Positions 53,564-62,454 of a stretch of DNA of 64,000 bases are shown piece by piece. The number at the start of each line of letters is the position of its first letter. Position 1 is the stretch's first letter. The translations under genes and the position numbers were made by a program. The notes below the pieces were generated by a model. It made no database searches and was not told the origin of the DNA. It was given only the letters and a program-made list of their open reading frames with translations. The DNA is from UBA1402 sp964488495 (GTDB lineage Bacteria; Bacteroidota; Bacteroidia; Bacteroidales; UBA1402). The stretch is taken from assembly GCA_964488495.1 (NCBI GenBank), contig CAZAUQ010000001.1, forward strand, positions 95,478 to 159,477. Direction: 5' to 3'.

Positions 53564-54091
53564 TTAATTTTCCAGAAGATCTTTGCGCACGGCAAAAGGA
53601 CTGAGGATCAAAAACAACAGAGCACCACCAATGATGTAAAACCAGATGTAACTGAATACAAACTGTATGGATGTAGGCACCCCGAAATCAATCAGGGTGT
53701 CGAGTTGTTCCTGAGGATAGTTCATTTCTTCAAGCATTATCAGTGCCTGATTGTAATTGTCTTTGATGTAATCGGGCTGTATTACTTCGAAGTGCAGGTA
53801 ATGCACTACTGCCATAATCAGCGAGGCAAACACAAACATCCAGAGCCCGAAGCTCCAGGCCTGGCTGTAGCGAATATAGCCACCCAAAGCCTTGTTGCGG
53901 TAATTTTTGACCAGAAATACGCAAAAGAAGGGCAGGCCTATCCAGCCCATAACCGGAATAAGCTTAGAAAAGGTTCCCTGCGGGAAGAGGATGCCCCAGA
54001 GATAAAACAAAGCAATGTACAAACCGAGGTATAAACCGTAATTGGCTGCAAACTTGTATTTTACAAGAAGAGGATTGGGTGTTTGTTCCAT
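53564..54091 (-). CDS. DUF4199 membrane protein
   Basis: 175 aa from the ATG at 54091. A longer start would lie upstream of the TATTTTTG -7 box at 54110-54117. Four hydrophobic segments with the DUF4199 pattern (FAANYGLYLGLYIALFY, then YIRYSQAWSFGLWMFVFAS). Function unknown. It is 21 bp upstream of the glycosyltransferase and starts the operon. Confidence 0.82.
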   Translation of the reverse strand: MEQTPNPLLVKYKFAANYGLYLGLYIALFYLWGILFPQGTFSKLIPVMGWIGLPFFCVFLVKNYRNKALGGYIRYSQAWSFGLWMFVFASLIMAVVHYLHFEVIQPDYIKDNYNQALIMLEEMNYPQEQLDTLIDFGVPTSIQFVFSYIWFYIIGGALLFLILSPFAVRKDLLEN

Positions 54092-54137
54092 AATAGATGA
54101 ATCTTTGGACAAAAATACAATTTTTTTGGCAGAGTGT

Positions 54138-54167
54138 TTGCCGGGAAGCAAAAAACCTGTACTTTTG
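54138..54167 (+). promoter_or_regulatory. SRP RNA promoter (TTG-N19-TACTTTTG)
   Basis: TTG at 54138-54140, 19 nt, TACTTTTG at 54160-54167. Transcription should start at about 54173, where the terminal RNA stem begins. Confidence 0.8.
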
Positions 54168-54172
54168 CAGCC

Positions 54173-54272
54173 GGGGAAAGTCCTATACGGCCAGCTCCCT
54201 GCGAATCCCCCCAGGGCTTGACCGCAGCAAGGGTAGTTTGGTTGTAGCGGCGCGATATAGTAAGCTTTCCCT
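54173..54272 (+). ncRNA. ffs: Signal recognition particle RNA (small, 4.5S type)
   Basis: About 100 nt. The ends pair (GGGAAAG at 54174-54180 with CTTTCCC at 54265-54271, then CTATA with TATAG inside). The apical part at 54212-54233 has the Ffh-binding-like CCAGGG ... GCAGCAAGGG. A perfect promoter precedes it and tRNA-Thr follows 3 bp later. The loop reads CTTGA between GG and CC, not the common GGAA tetraloop. The assignment rests on structure, size and context. A covariance search would confirm it. Confidence 0.8.
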
Positions 54273-54275
54273 TTT

Positions 54276-54349
54276 GCCTCTTTAGCTCAGTTGGCCAGAG
54301 CACGTGATTTGTAATCTCGGGGTCGTTGGTTCGAATCCGACAAGAGGCT
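54276..54349 (+). tRNA. tRNA-Thr (anticodon UGU)
   Basis: Acceptor GCCTCTT pairs with AAGAGGC, D arm GCTC/GAGC, anticodon loop TTTGTAA giving UGU, T arm GTTGG/CCGAC with TTCGAAT. Discriminator is U. No encoded CCA. One mismatch in the anticodon stem. Probably cotranscribed with the SRP RNA. Confidence 0.93.
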
Positions 54350-54351
54350 CA

Positions 54352-54393
54352 AAAGAGAGAGCGTTTCAACACTGAAACGCTCTCTCTTTTTTT
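54352..54393 (+). terminator. Strong terminator after tRNA-Thr
   Basis: 17-bp stem centred on GCGTTTCA / TGAAACGC, with an ACAC loop at 54369-54372 and a T run. Confidence 0.92.
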
Positions 54394-54450
54394 CTGCTTC
54401 TGCTCTTTTTTCTTCTTTTTCTCCTTCATCATCATCATCATCTTCTTCTG
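54382..54450. repeat. Pyrimidine-rich tract with ATC trinucleotide repeat
   Basis: About 70 bases almost all C and T on the plus strand, including five tandem ATC units near 54428-54442. It lies 25 bp after the PL11 stop. No gene. Confidence 0.7.
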
Positions 54451-54474
54451 TCGGCTTGCCGGATAATTAAAAGC

Positions 54475-57400
54475 TTAGTGTCTGACAACTTTGAAGACCT
54501 TTGTTTTATTGCCGGCCGTTACGCGCAGCAGATACAAGCCGACGGGATAATCGACCAGACTGATTGTGCAGGCAGGAGCCGGGTTTTCCAGACTTTCCAT
54601 AAGATTGCCGGTTAAACTGAGCACTTCTACTTTGATCAGGTCTGTAGCTTTTTCGCAATACAGGCGATAAACACCGCTCTTTTCAGTTTGATAAAGACTC
54701 AGTTGCTGACCGGCAGCTTCGGGCAGGGCAGAGGCTGTGCGTACTGACAGGATACCCTCGTTTATGCGGCTCAGATCCCATTCCAGCCCTTCGCCGGGGA
54801 CGGCAGGCTCGATGGCTTCGAAAGCGCCGCTTACTGTGCCGCCGGCTGTGAAGAGCGTTAAACTGCGGCCTTCTTTTAGTGCTGTCCCCTGAATTTGCAA
54901 CTCCAGGGTTCCGTTCAGGCTGATGTCGCCTGTCACAGCCAATTTGTCGTTGTACAGCAGGTATTGTTTAAAGACCATTCGGCTGCCTGAATTCATGGTC
55001 AGATTTTTGCCCAATTTCAGCGTGCTGCCTACGTTGGTGGGGGAGCCCGCTGACAAGGTGCCTCCCTCCAGCACCTGTACCGTTCCGGCAATGCTGCCCC
55101 TGCCGCCCAGCACAGCCCCGGAACGGACCGTGACGCTGCCGGTGCCGGTGGCACTGCCCAGGCTGTTGCTTACTATCAGGCTGCCTTCCTGAACAATGGT
55201 GCCGCCGGTATACTCGTTGGCTCCTTGCAAATCGAGGCTGCCGCTGCCTTGTTTGGTAAGACGTCCGCCACCACTGCTGATGGTTCCGCTGAATACGGTA
55301 GACGAATTTTTACTGCCTATGGACAGGCTGTTGCGGCCCGAAACTGTTCCTGTGCCGCTCAGCGCTCCAAAAGTAAATATTTGTGCCGTAGAAGATTCCC
55401 CACTGCCGTTAGTGCCGACCATCAGGTAGGTGCCTTCGCCCAGATTGACTTCTGCCTGGGGAAGGTTGCGTGCGGCTGAGTTGTTGAGGCGAACATCCCG
55501 GCCGACGAAATCAATGCGGCCGCCAAAGGCTGACCAGTCGCCGTTGAGGTCACTCCTGACGTAAGGAATGTAAACGACCAGACGCCCCGAGCCGGTAAGT
55601 TTTGACGTGATACCCCAGCGCGAGGGCAGGTCCCAGTAAGCGGTTTTCCCTTCGGGTACTTCGATTTCATTTTTGAAATTGTCGGTGTCAGAGGTTGAAT
55701 TTATATTATGCATGCGGAAAATACCACCCTCCAGGCGGATTTTGGCCGACCCCATGGAATAACGGTTGGCATTGGAGGAACCAAGTAAAAGCAGACCGTC
55801 TTTGAGGATTACACGGCCGAAAGTATTGCTGCCCTGCAAAGTAAGGCTGCCTTTGCCTTGAACAATCAGTGTGGTATTGGCTCCGCTGATGTTGCCGCTG
55901 ATGAGCACGCTGTTGTTGGATGCGGGGTTGTTAATTGTCAGTGTGTCTGTCGCCTGCATGTTTCGGTTGGTCGACATCTGCGATCTGGTCTGCAAGGTGG
56001 CATTGCGCATAATCCAGTTTTGGCTGCTGTTCGAAGAGGCCCCAATGGAACTGGGCAGACCTCCGTCTTTGAGAGAAGCTACCTCGAGAACACCGTTCCC
56101 GATAACGACGGGCCCGGTAAAGCTGTTGTCTGTATTTTGCAGTGACAACAGGCCCTTGCCGCTTTTTCTCAGGCCGCCCTGTCCGCTGATGACTCCCTGT
56201 CCGCTCAGGCTGAAAGCTTCTTCGTTTTCGAAAATCAGTTGCCCCGCCGGCATGGTTTCGTTGATCACAATCTGTTTGGAAACAGCTGCGTCAGTAAAGA
56301 GAATGCTGTCGCCCGGCACAAAGATCGATGCTCCGTCCTGCCAGTTGAAATTGGGAGTGGCAAAATCCCAGGTATTGTTTTCGTTACCTATCCACAGAAC
56401 CGAGGCCGGTTCGCGCGAAGATTTGATTTCCAGGGTAATGTTGTGTTCTCCTACGTTTAGGTTGTAAGGAATGCCTTCGAGTCCGTACACTTTAAAATCT
56501 TCTTTCCTGGCATTGGTAGTGCCGCTAAAACTAATAAGCGTCATTGCCTGTTCTTTGGGCAGATCTCCGGTGGCCTGAATAATCAAGCTGTTTCCACTGC
56601 CGCTTAGCAGAAGATCTCCCTGAATTTGCAAAAGGTCGCAGGCTTCGTTGTTGATATCAAAAGCCAGGTTGTTGCGACCGACCAGGGCCAGATTGCCCAA
56701 AATGCTTAATGTATCGGGTTTACCGGCAAAGCCGGGTTCTATACGGGCGCCCTCGCGGTTGAGCCCTTGTTCCAGGCTTATGCCGCCTTTCAATACTCCG
56801 TGTCCGCCCAGCAATCCGCGGGCGTCAATTTGAACAGGGCTCTCCAGGCTGCCATCCAACCAAAACCTGCCTTCTGATATTCTGGTAATCCCTGAGTAAT
56901 CGTGATCTCCGCGTAGAACGACATTTCCCTGCATGGATTTTATAAGCTCAGTGCTTCCGGTAATTTTACCTTCACCCTCAAGGGTATAATCAGTGCCTTT
57001 GGGATTCATCAGATAGAGCACCGAAGGAGAAAAATTTTCTGTTAGCTTAAATGTGTCGCTCCCTCCCCTCAGGTCGAACATCACCGACTGGCCTTCGACA
57101 TAGTCGGCTGCCTGCTCTTCGCGGTTCATCCAACCTGAACCGGAATAATAAAGATCGGCTTGCTGAACCGGAGCAACAGGCGGCTTGGGCATATCACCGG
57201 CCATGTAGAAATCCACGTCGGGAGTTTGGTAATAGCCTTTGGCCGTGGTCTGCAGCCGGTAGGCCGGATTTTGCATCAGGTGGTAGATGCGGTGATTTGT
57301 TTGTTCCCAGGTGGACAGCACCACAAAGCCGCTCCAATCACTGCGTACGCAGATCAGTTCCTCGCGCCAGTCACCCAGCATATCGCCCCAAAAAGCGGTT

Positions 57401-59160
57401 CTGCCTGCGTTGATCGATTTAAAATAATACGAAGAGTATTCGCTGTATAAATTAGGCTGATCCCGGTAAAAAGACTTACTCGACGGATTGTATATGTGAA
57501 ATGCCAGATTAGGGCCGCCGTCGCCTATGCCGCTGATCTCCCAGCGTGCCAGGTCAGGTCCCCACCATAATGCCTCGGAGGGAAAAGTGCCGCTGGCTCC
57601 TTCAATTGGGTTGCCTTTACAATCGTACATGGCGCTGCCGTTCATGGTCGACCAGTATTGCAGTCCCCTGTGCGTGCCGTCGAAGGCAGCACAAATGCCC
57701 CGGCCCACGTCGCCCACGGCCGATTGGTAATTACCCTTGATGAATGCTCCGGTGGCTGCGTCGAAGAGGCCCATACCCAAGGTTTTGGGATTGTTTTGCT
57801 GTATGATGAAGTGCTCCAGGCCGGGCCGGTCGGGGTCGATGTCGGCCAGGCAATGGCGGTCACCGTGAACGGCATCCTGATGACGGTTCAGCATGGTTCC
57901 GTCGTGTTTCAGCACGTAGCCGCCTTCTACAAAATTGTCACGTCCGTCACCATCCACATCGGCGGCACGTACCTGGTGAAAATCTGCCTGCCCGTCCCAG
58001 AAACGATAGGCCCAGTCTTTGACCAGTTTGCCGTAGCGGTAGGAGAAAGCGGCGTGAGCGCCATAGAACCAGCCGTTCACCCCCCTGTCTTTGTACATAT
58101 ACACCAACGAAGGCCGAATACCGTCCAGGTAGTTGATGATGAAATGACCTCCTATATCTTTCCAGCTGTCAACACGTTGATTGTCCAGCTCTGCGAAAAA
58201 AGGCAGATCGACGTAGTCTATGAGCTTACCGTTTTCACCGTTGACGATGGCTATCCATTGGGGGGCAGGTCCGGCTAAGGTCCGGTAATCGGTCACCTGG
58301 CCGTTACTGCCTTTGATGACGGTGCCATCGGCAAAGGTGGTGCCTTCGCTGACGGCCATCAGTACCTCGGCCTTGCCGTCACCGTCCATGTCGTAGGCGG
58401 TTACCATATCGTCGTGTCCTGAACATATCTTGATGTTGGGGCCCATGTCGATACGCCAAAGAAAACTGCCTTCGCTGCTGTAGGCTTCCACTTTTGGGTA
58501 GGGGTAACCAGAGCTGGCTTCACCCCCGTCTTCCAGCATAGAGGCCCCGTAATCCTGGCGGTCGATCACATAATCATAGGCACCGTCGCCGTTTAGGTCG
58601 GCCGGCCAGCAAAACTTCATTGCCATAGCCGGATGGCCCTGGGGCAAAGGTTCAAAATCAAAGTCTCTGACTATTCGGTGTATTCCTGAATTCCGGGGCA
58701 GGGTAAAACTGCCCGCTTCGTCTTTTTCCACGCCCTTGAGGACGGATTTGACCACGAAAGTATAGGCAGAAGTACCTGTAGACAGATTTGCTGTATAATT
58801 GGTGCTGCCGGTGACCGGGCTGCTGTTGATTTTGGTTAGCGCTCCTTCGGCCGATGTTTTGTAGTAAAGGTTGTAAGCAAGCTCATCGGGGTCTGTGGCA
58901 AAGTGACGCCATGACAGGTAAATGGTGCAGGACGATTTGGGCATAGCCACAATGCCTCGATCAACCATGTTCACTCTCCGCTGAGCCATCATGCCCGGCA
59001 GGGTAATAAATAAAAGCATTGCGCAGAGAAGCGTTCTCTTAATTGAAGTCAGAAATCTGATTGAAGAGAAAAATCTGATTGAAAAGAGTCTCTCGATTGC
59101 TGACAGCTGCTTAGTTGCAGTTAATTGATCACCGGTTGGTAGTGAATTATGTTTGTTCAT
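54475..59160 (-). CDS. PL11 rhamnogalacturonan lyase with beta-strand repeats and T9SS domain
   Basis: 1561 aa from the ATG at 59160. A longer frame starts upstream of a TATCTTTG -7 box and was rejected. The first 40 residues are an unusual polar stretch with repeated SIRF units, before a signal peptide (LLCAMLLFITLPGMMAQ). The PL11 lyase domain (about residues 60-670) starts RVNMVDRGIVAM and has calcium-binding blade motifs such as DLNGDGAYDYVIDRQD, DMDGDGKAEV and DVDGDGRDNF. Residues about 730-1400 hold several autotransporter-associated beta-strand repeats (LTKQGSGSLDLQGANEYTGG, LRKSGKGLLSLQ). The last 70 are a T9SS sorting domain (VGLYLLRVTAGNKTKVFKVVRH). It should cleave rhamnogalacturonan I outside the cell while anchored to the surface. 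Confidence 0.9.
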   Translation of the reverse strand: MNKHNSLPTGDQLTATKQLSAIERLFSIRFFSSIRFLTSIKRTLLCAMLLFITLPGMMAQRRVNMVDRGIVAMPKSSCTIYLSWRHFATDPDELAYNLYYKTSAEGALTKINSSPVTGSTNYTANLSTGTSAYTFVVKSVLKGVEKDEAGSFTLPRNSGIHRIVRDFDFEPLPQGHPAMAMKFCWPADLNGDGAYDYVIDRQDYGASMLEDGGEASSGYPYPKVEAYSSEGSFLWRIDMGPNIKICSGHDDMVTAYDMDGDGKAEVLMAVSEGTTFADGTVIKGSNGQVTDYRTLAGPAPQWIAIVNGENGKLIDYVDLPFFAELDNQRVDSWKDIGGHFIINYLDGIRPSLVYMYKDRGVNGWFYGAHAAFSYRYGKLVKDWAYRFWDGQADFHQVRAADVDGDGRDNFVEGGYVLKHDGTMLNRHQDAVHGDRHCLADIDPDRPGLEHFIIQQNNPKTLGMGLFDAATGAFIKGNYQSAVGDVGRGICAAFDGTHRGLQYWSTMNGSAMYDCKGNPIEGASGTFPSEALWWGPDLARWEISGIGDGGPNLAFHIYNPSSKSFYRDQPNLYSEYSSYYFKSINAGRTAFWGDMLGDWREELICVRSDWSGFVVLSTWEQTNHRIYHLMQNPAYRLQTTAKGYYQTPDVDFYMAGDMPKPPVAPVQQADLYYSGSGWMNREEQAADYVEGQSVMFDLRGGSDTFKLTENFSPSVLYLMNPKGTDYTLEGEGKITGSTELIKSMQGNVVLRGDHDYSGITRISEGRFWLDGSLESPVQIDARGLLGGHGVLKGGISLEQGLNREGARIEPGFAGKPDTLSILGNLALVGRNNLAFDINNEACDLLQIQGDLLLSGSGNSLIIQATGDLPKEQAMTLISFSGTTNARKEDFKVYGLEGIPYNLNVGEHNITLEIKSSREPASVLWIGNENNTWDFATPNFNWQDGASIFVPGDSILFTDAAVSKQIVINETMPAGQLIFENEEAFSLSGQGVISGQGGLRKSGKGLLSLQNTDNSFTGPVVIGNGVLEVASLKDGGLPSSIGASSNSSQNWIMRNATLQTRSQMSTNRNMQATDTLTINNPASNNSVLISGNISGANTTLIVQGKGSLTLQGSNTFGRVILKDGLLLLGSSNANRYSMGSAKIRLEGGIFRMHNINSTSDTDNFKNEIEVPEGKTAYWDLPSRWGITSKLTGSGRLVVYIPYVRSDLNGDWSAFGGRIDFVGRDVRLNNSAARNLPQAEVNLGEGTYLMVGTNGSGESSTAQIFTFGALSGTGTVSGRNSLSIGSKNSSTVFSGTISSGGGRLTKQGSGSLDLQGANEYTGGTIVQEGSLIVSNSLGSATGTGSVTVRSGAVLGGRGSIAGTVQVLEGGTLSAGSPTNVGSTLKLGKNLTMNSGSRMVFKQYLLYNDKLAVTGDISLNGTLELQIQGTALKEGRSLTLFTAGGTVSGAFEAIEPAVPGEGLEWDLSRINEGILSVRTASALPEAAGQQLSLYQTEKSGVYRLYCEKATDLIKVEVLSLTGNLMESLENPAPACTISLVDYPVGLYLLRVTAGNKTKVFKVVRH
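59053..59088 (-). repeat. 18-bp tandem repeat in the PL11 leader
   Basis: AAATCTGATTGAA occurs at 59053-59065 and 59071-59083 (period 18), with more degenerate units on both sides. It encodes SIRF-type six-residue repeats just before the signal-peptide core. Confidence 0.75.
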
Positions 59161-59241
59161 TTTTATGATGCTAATGGCCGGTTTATTTCTCTGATTACAA
59201 CAAAACAGAGGCCGGTATATGTAAAAAAATAAATTCAGTTG

Positions 59242-59249
59242 CAAAGATA
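59242..59249 (-). promoter_or_regulatory. -7 element TATCTTTG of the PL11 gene
   Basis: Perfect TAnnTTTG on the minus strand, 81 bp before the ATG at 59160. It decides against the upstream start. Confidence 0.5.
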
Positions 59250-59312
59250 AGTAAATTGGTAATTTATTCACTTAATCATACAGGATAGAAGAGAGCATCA
59301 AAAAATTTTGTC

Positions 59313-59320
59313 TATTTTTG
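59313..59320 (+). promoter_or_regulatory. -7 element TATTTTTG of pepT-gcvT
   Basis: Perfect TAnnTTTG, 21 bp before the pepT ATG at 59342. Confidence 0.55.
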
Positions 59321-59341
59321 CTCAACGAAAAAAAGAGAGAA

Positions 59342-60565
59342 ATGCAATTGACAGATAGATTTCTACGTTACGTCAAGATGGATACCCAATCTGACGCAGC
59401 TACTAATTTGATTCCCAGTACTCCCTCACAAATGGAATTTGCAAAAAAGCTGGCAGCAGAACTTCGTCAGATTGGCTTGCAAGAGGTAAGTCTGGATAAA
59501 AACGCCTATGTAATGGCCACTTTGCCGGCCAACACCGATAAAGCCTGCCCCGTGGTCGGTTTCATTGCCCATATGGATACCAGCCCCGATATGCCTGGTA
59601 ATAAAGTGCTGCCTCAGATCATTCGAAAATACGACGGCCAGGACATTGTTCTTAATGTTAAAGAAAACATCATGCTTTCTCCGCTGCAATTTCCGGAACT
59701 CAGGCATTACATCGGTCAAGATATCATCTGTACCAATGGGCTTACCTTGCTTGGGGCGGACGACAAGGCCGGCATTGCTGAAATTGTCACCGCTATGGAG
59801 TATTTACTGGCTCATCCACAAATCAGGCACGGTAAAATCCGTCTGGGTTTCACTCCCGACGAAGAAATTGGGCAGGGTGCCGATCATTTCGATGTGGCTG
59901 CCTTTGGAGCCGATTTCGCTTATACGCTCGACGGCGGAGAAATCGGTGAACTGGAGTTTGAAAATTTCAACGCGGCTTCTGCCAAAGTAACCATCAAGGG
60001 TTTGAATGTGCATCCCGGTTACGCCAAACATAAAATGCGCAACGCCTGCCGCATTGCGCATCAATTTGCAACCATGCTGCCCAGGCACGAAACACCCGAA
60101 CATACAGAGGGTTACGAAGGTTTTTATCATCTCACCGCAGTACAAGGTACGGTGGAAGAAGCCAGCCTCGATTACATTATTCGCGACCACGACCGCGACC
60201 GTTTTGAACGCAGAAAAAAAGAAATGTTGCATCTGGTCAATAAAATCAACTTTGAATTCGGCGAAGGTACTGCCAGCCTGACGCTCAAAGACCAATATTA
60301 CAACATGCGCGAAAAAATCGATCCCGACAACATGCATGTGGTACAATTGGCCATGGACGCCATGAAGGCAACAGGAGTGGAACCCATGGTTAAACCCATA
60401 CGGGGAGGCACCGACGGAGCCAGATTATCATACATGGGTTTACCCTGTCCCAATATTTTTGCCGGCGGCCTGAATTTTCACGGACGTTACGAATTCATCC
60501 CCATCCCCTCCATGCTAAAAGCCATGGAAGTGGTGGTTAAAATTGCCGAATTAAATTGCAACTAA
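59342..60565 (+). CDS. pepT: Peptidase T (tripeptidase)
   Basis: 407 aa, full length. M20B motifs: AHMDTSPDMPG (His, Asp), LLGADDKAGIAEI (bridging Asp), TPDEEIGQGADHF (Glu pair), DGGEIGELEFENFN and GGTDGARLS. Zinc tripeptidase in the cytoplasm removing N-terminal residues. The ATG at 59342 follows the -7 box. A longer frame begins within that box. 12 bp before gcvT. Confidence 0.96.
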   Translation: MQLTDRFLRYVKMDTQSDAATNLIPSTPSQMEFAKKLAAELRQIGLQEVSLDKNAYVMATLPANTDKACPVVGFIAHMDTSPDMPGNKVLPQIIRKYDGQDIVLNVKENIMLSPLQFPELRHYIGQDIICTNGLTLLGADDKAGIAEIVTAMEYLLAHPQIRHGKIRLGFTPDEEIGQGADHFDVAAFGADFAYTLDGGEIGELEFENFNAASAKVTIKGLNVHPGYAKHKMRNACRIAHQFATMLPRHETPEHTEGYEGFYHLTAVQGTVEEASLDYIIRDHDRDRFERRKKEMLHLVNKINFEFGEGTASLTLKDQYYNMREKIDPDNMHVVQLAMDAMKATGVEPMVKPIRGGTDGARLSYMGLPCPNIFAGGLNFHGRYEFIPIPSMLKAMEVVVKIAELNCN

Positions 60566-60577
60566 TTTTCCATCAGT

Positions 60578-61663
60578 ATGAAAACAACTCCTTTTACAGA
60601 CATCCACATCGGGCTCAAAGCCAAGATGCATGAATTTGCAGGTTTCAATATGCCCATTGAATATACCGGTATTTTACCGGAACATCTCTGCGTTTGCCAA
60701 CAAGTGGGGGTGTTTGATGTTTCTCATATGGGTGAATTCAGAGTCAGCGGACCCAGGGCTTTGGATTTCCTTCAACAGCTCTGTTCCAACGACATCTCCG
60801 TGTTGACAAACGGCCAGGCTCAGTATAATTGTTTTCCAAACGACCAGGGCGGCATTGTAGATGATTTGTTGGTGTATCGCGTAAACAACAGCGAATACCT
60901 CCTGGTAGTGAACGCCTCCAATATCGAAAAAGACTGGAATTGGTGTTGTTCTCACAATCAGAGCGGTGCAAAACTCGAAAACATCTCCAATCATATGGCA
61001 CAATTGGCCATTCAAGGTCCAAAAGCCATTGATGTGTTGCAAAAATTAAGCCCGGTCGATCTCAAAACTATTCCATACTATCATTTCACATACGGAAAGA
61101 TGGCCGGCATAAATCATGTTTTGATCTCCAACACGGGTTATACCGGAGCGAGCGGTTTTGAACTCTATTTCAAGCCCGAAGACGGACGGAAACTCTGGGA
61201 TGCCATTTTTGAAGCCGGTGCTGAATACGGCATTCAGCCCATTGGTTTGGGCGCCCGCGATACCCTGAGGCTGGAGATGGGTTTTTGCCTTTACGGCAAC
61301 GACATCGACGATGCAACCAGCCCCCTCGAGGCCGGCCTGGGTTGGATTACCAAATTTCTGCCCGGTAAAAATTTCCCCGGCAGAGACTTGCTGGAAAAAC
61401 AAAAACAAGAAGGAGTCAAGCAAAAACTCTGCGGCATGGAAATGGTTGACAAAGGTATAGCCCGGCATGCTTATGAAGTGGTTGATGCTCAGGGAAATAT
61501 TATTGGCAAGGTAACTTCGGGTACCATTTCCCCCATGCTCAAAACAGGCATAGCCCTGGCCTATGTGGAAACCTCTTTTGCGAAGGTTGGAACGGAAGTT
61601 TTCGTTCGGATTCGCAATCGTGACTTAAAAGCAAAAGTAGTTAAACTGCCTTTTAGAAAATAA
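60578..61663 (+). CDS. gcvT: Aminomethyltransferase (glycine cleavage T protein)
   Basis: 361 aa. GcvT family markers: FDVSHMGEFRVSG near residue 46, NDQGGIVDDLLVYR, GYTGASGFELYF, LGARDTLRLEMGFCLYGND and a C-terminal GKVTSGTISPMLKTGIALAYV. It moves the methylene group from the aminomethyl lipoyl-H protein to tetrahydrofolate. gcvH and gcvP are not in this window. Cotranscribed with pepT, suggesting peptide and glycine use. Confidence 0.95.
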   Translation: MKTTPFTDIHIGLKAKMHEFAGFNMPIEYTGILPEHLCVCQQVGVFDVSHMGEFRVSGPRALDFLQQLCSNDISVLTNGQAQYNCFPNDQGGIVDDLLVYRVNNSEYLLVVNASNIEKDWNWCCSHNQSGAKLENISNHMAQLAIQGPKAIDVLQKLSPVDLKTIPYYHFTYGKMAGINHVLISNTGYTGASGFELYFKPEDGRKLWDAIFEAGAEYGIQPIGLGARDTLRLEMGFCLYGNDIDDATSPLEAGLGWITKFLPGKNFPGRDLLEKQKQEGVKQKLCGMEMVDKGIARHAYEVVDAQGNIIGKVTSGTISPMLKTGIALAYVETSFAKVGTEVFVRIRNRDLKAKVVKLPFRK

Positions 61664-61690
61664 GAAATCAGAGTTCGGTCCGGGCCCAGA

Positions 61691-62433
61691 TTAATTCAGC
61701 GAAGGAATCAGGGGATAAGTGCTCCACACCCGGTATTTCTCGCCCAACTGCCGCAGGCTTTTCTTCCAGAGTGTTGAACTCTTGGATTGAAATACTTCTT
61801 TGGGACTGATTTTACCTACCAGCCAGGAATCTTCCCTGATTTCGGCTTCAAGTTGTTCTTCGATCCAGCCGGAATAACCCACGAAAAAACGAATGTTGTT
61901 TCTGGCGCTTTCGTCCCTGGCCAAAAGCTGTAGCAGCTGATTAAGGTCGCCGTCCATAAAAAGTTGTTCGGTTACCGGAATGCATCCCTTGATATCGCTG
62001 CCCAGGGAGTGTACGTAAAACAAACGTTTGGCCGCCACCGGTCCTCCCAGGTAAATAGGAATTTTGGGGATTTTTTCGTTGGTGCTGACCACTTCGTCCA
62101 GGTAGAATCCTATGGGTTTATTCAGCACAAAGCCCAGGTGTNNNNNNNNNNNNNNNNNNNNNNNNNNNNNNNNNNNNNNNNNNNNNNNNNNNNNNNNNNN
62201 NNNNNNNNNNNNNNNNNNNNNNNNNNNNNNNNNNNNNNNNNGACCACTTCGTCCAGGTAGAATCCTATGGGTTTATTCAGCACAAAGCCCAGGTGTCCGT
62301 TTTTCCCTTTTTCGCAAATCAGTACCACGGAACGCTCAAAAGGTTCACCCGGCAGAAAGGGTTCTGCTATCAGAATGCGTCCTTTTTCGGGTTTCAGGGC
62401 ATTGTGTTTGATGATAAGGTCCTGGATACGCAT
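61691..62433 (-). CDS. yqgE: YqgE/AlgH family protein (interrupted by assembly gap)
   Basis: YqgE/AlgH fold: KGRILIAEPFLPGEPFERSVVLI at the start (shortened here), FVLNKPIG, IYLGGPV and the C-terminal FVGYSGWIEEQLEAEI. A 100-N run interrupts the middle, but the flanking 55 bp are identical. Removing the Ns and one copy leaves a continuous 195-aa frame of normal size. The function of the family is not settled. It follows the aminotransferase by 21 bp. Confidence 0.9.
62142..62241. other. Assembly gap (100 N) with 55-bp duplicated flanks
   Basis: Exactly 100 N. The preceding 55 bases (62087-62141) are identical to the following 55 (62242-62296). Confidence 0.95.
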
Positions 62434-62454
62434 GGTTATGTTTAAATATCTTCC

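Noticed and set aside
53369..54034. A 221-residue open frame on the plus strand opposite GT2 and DUF4199
   Set aside because: It spans two real genes and their gap on the other strand. No recognisable domain.
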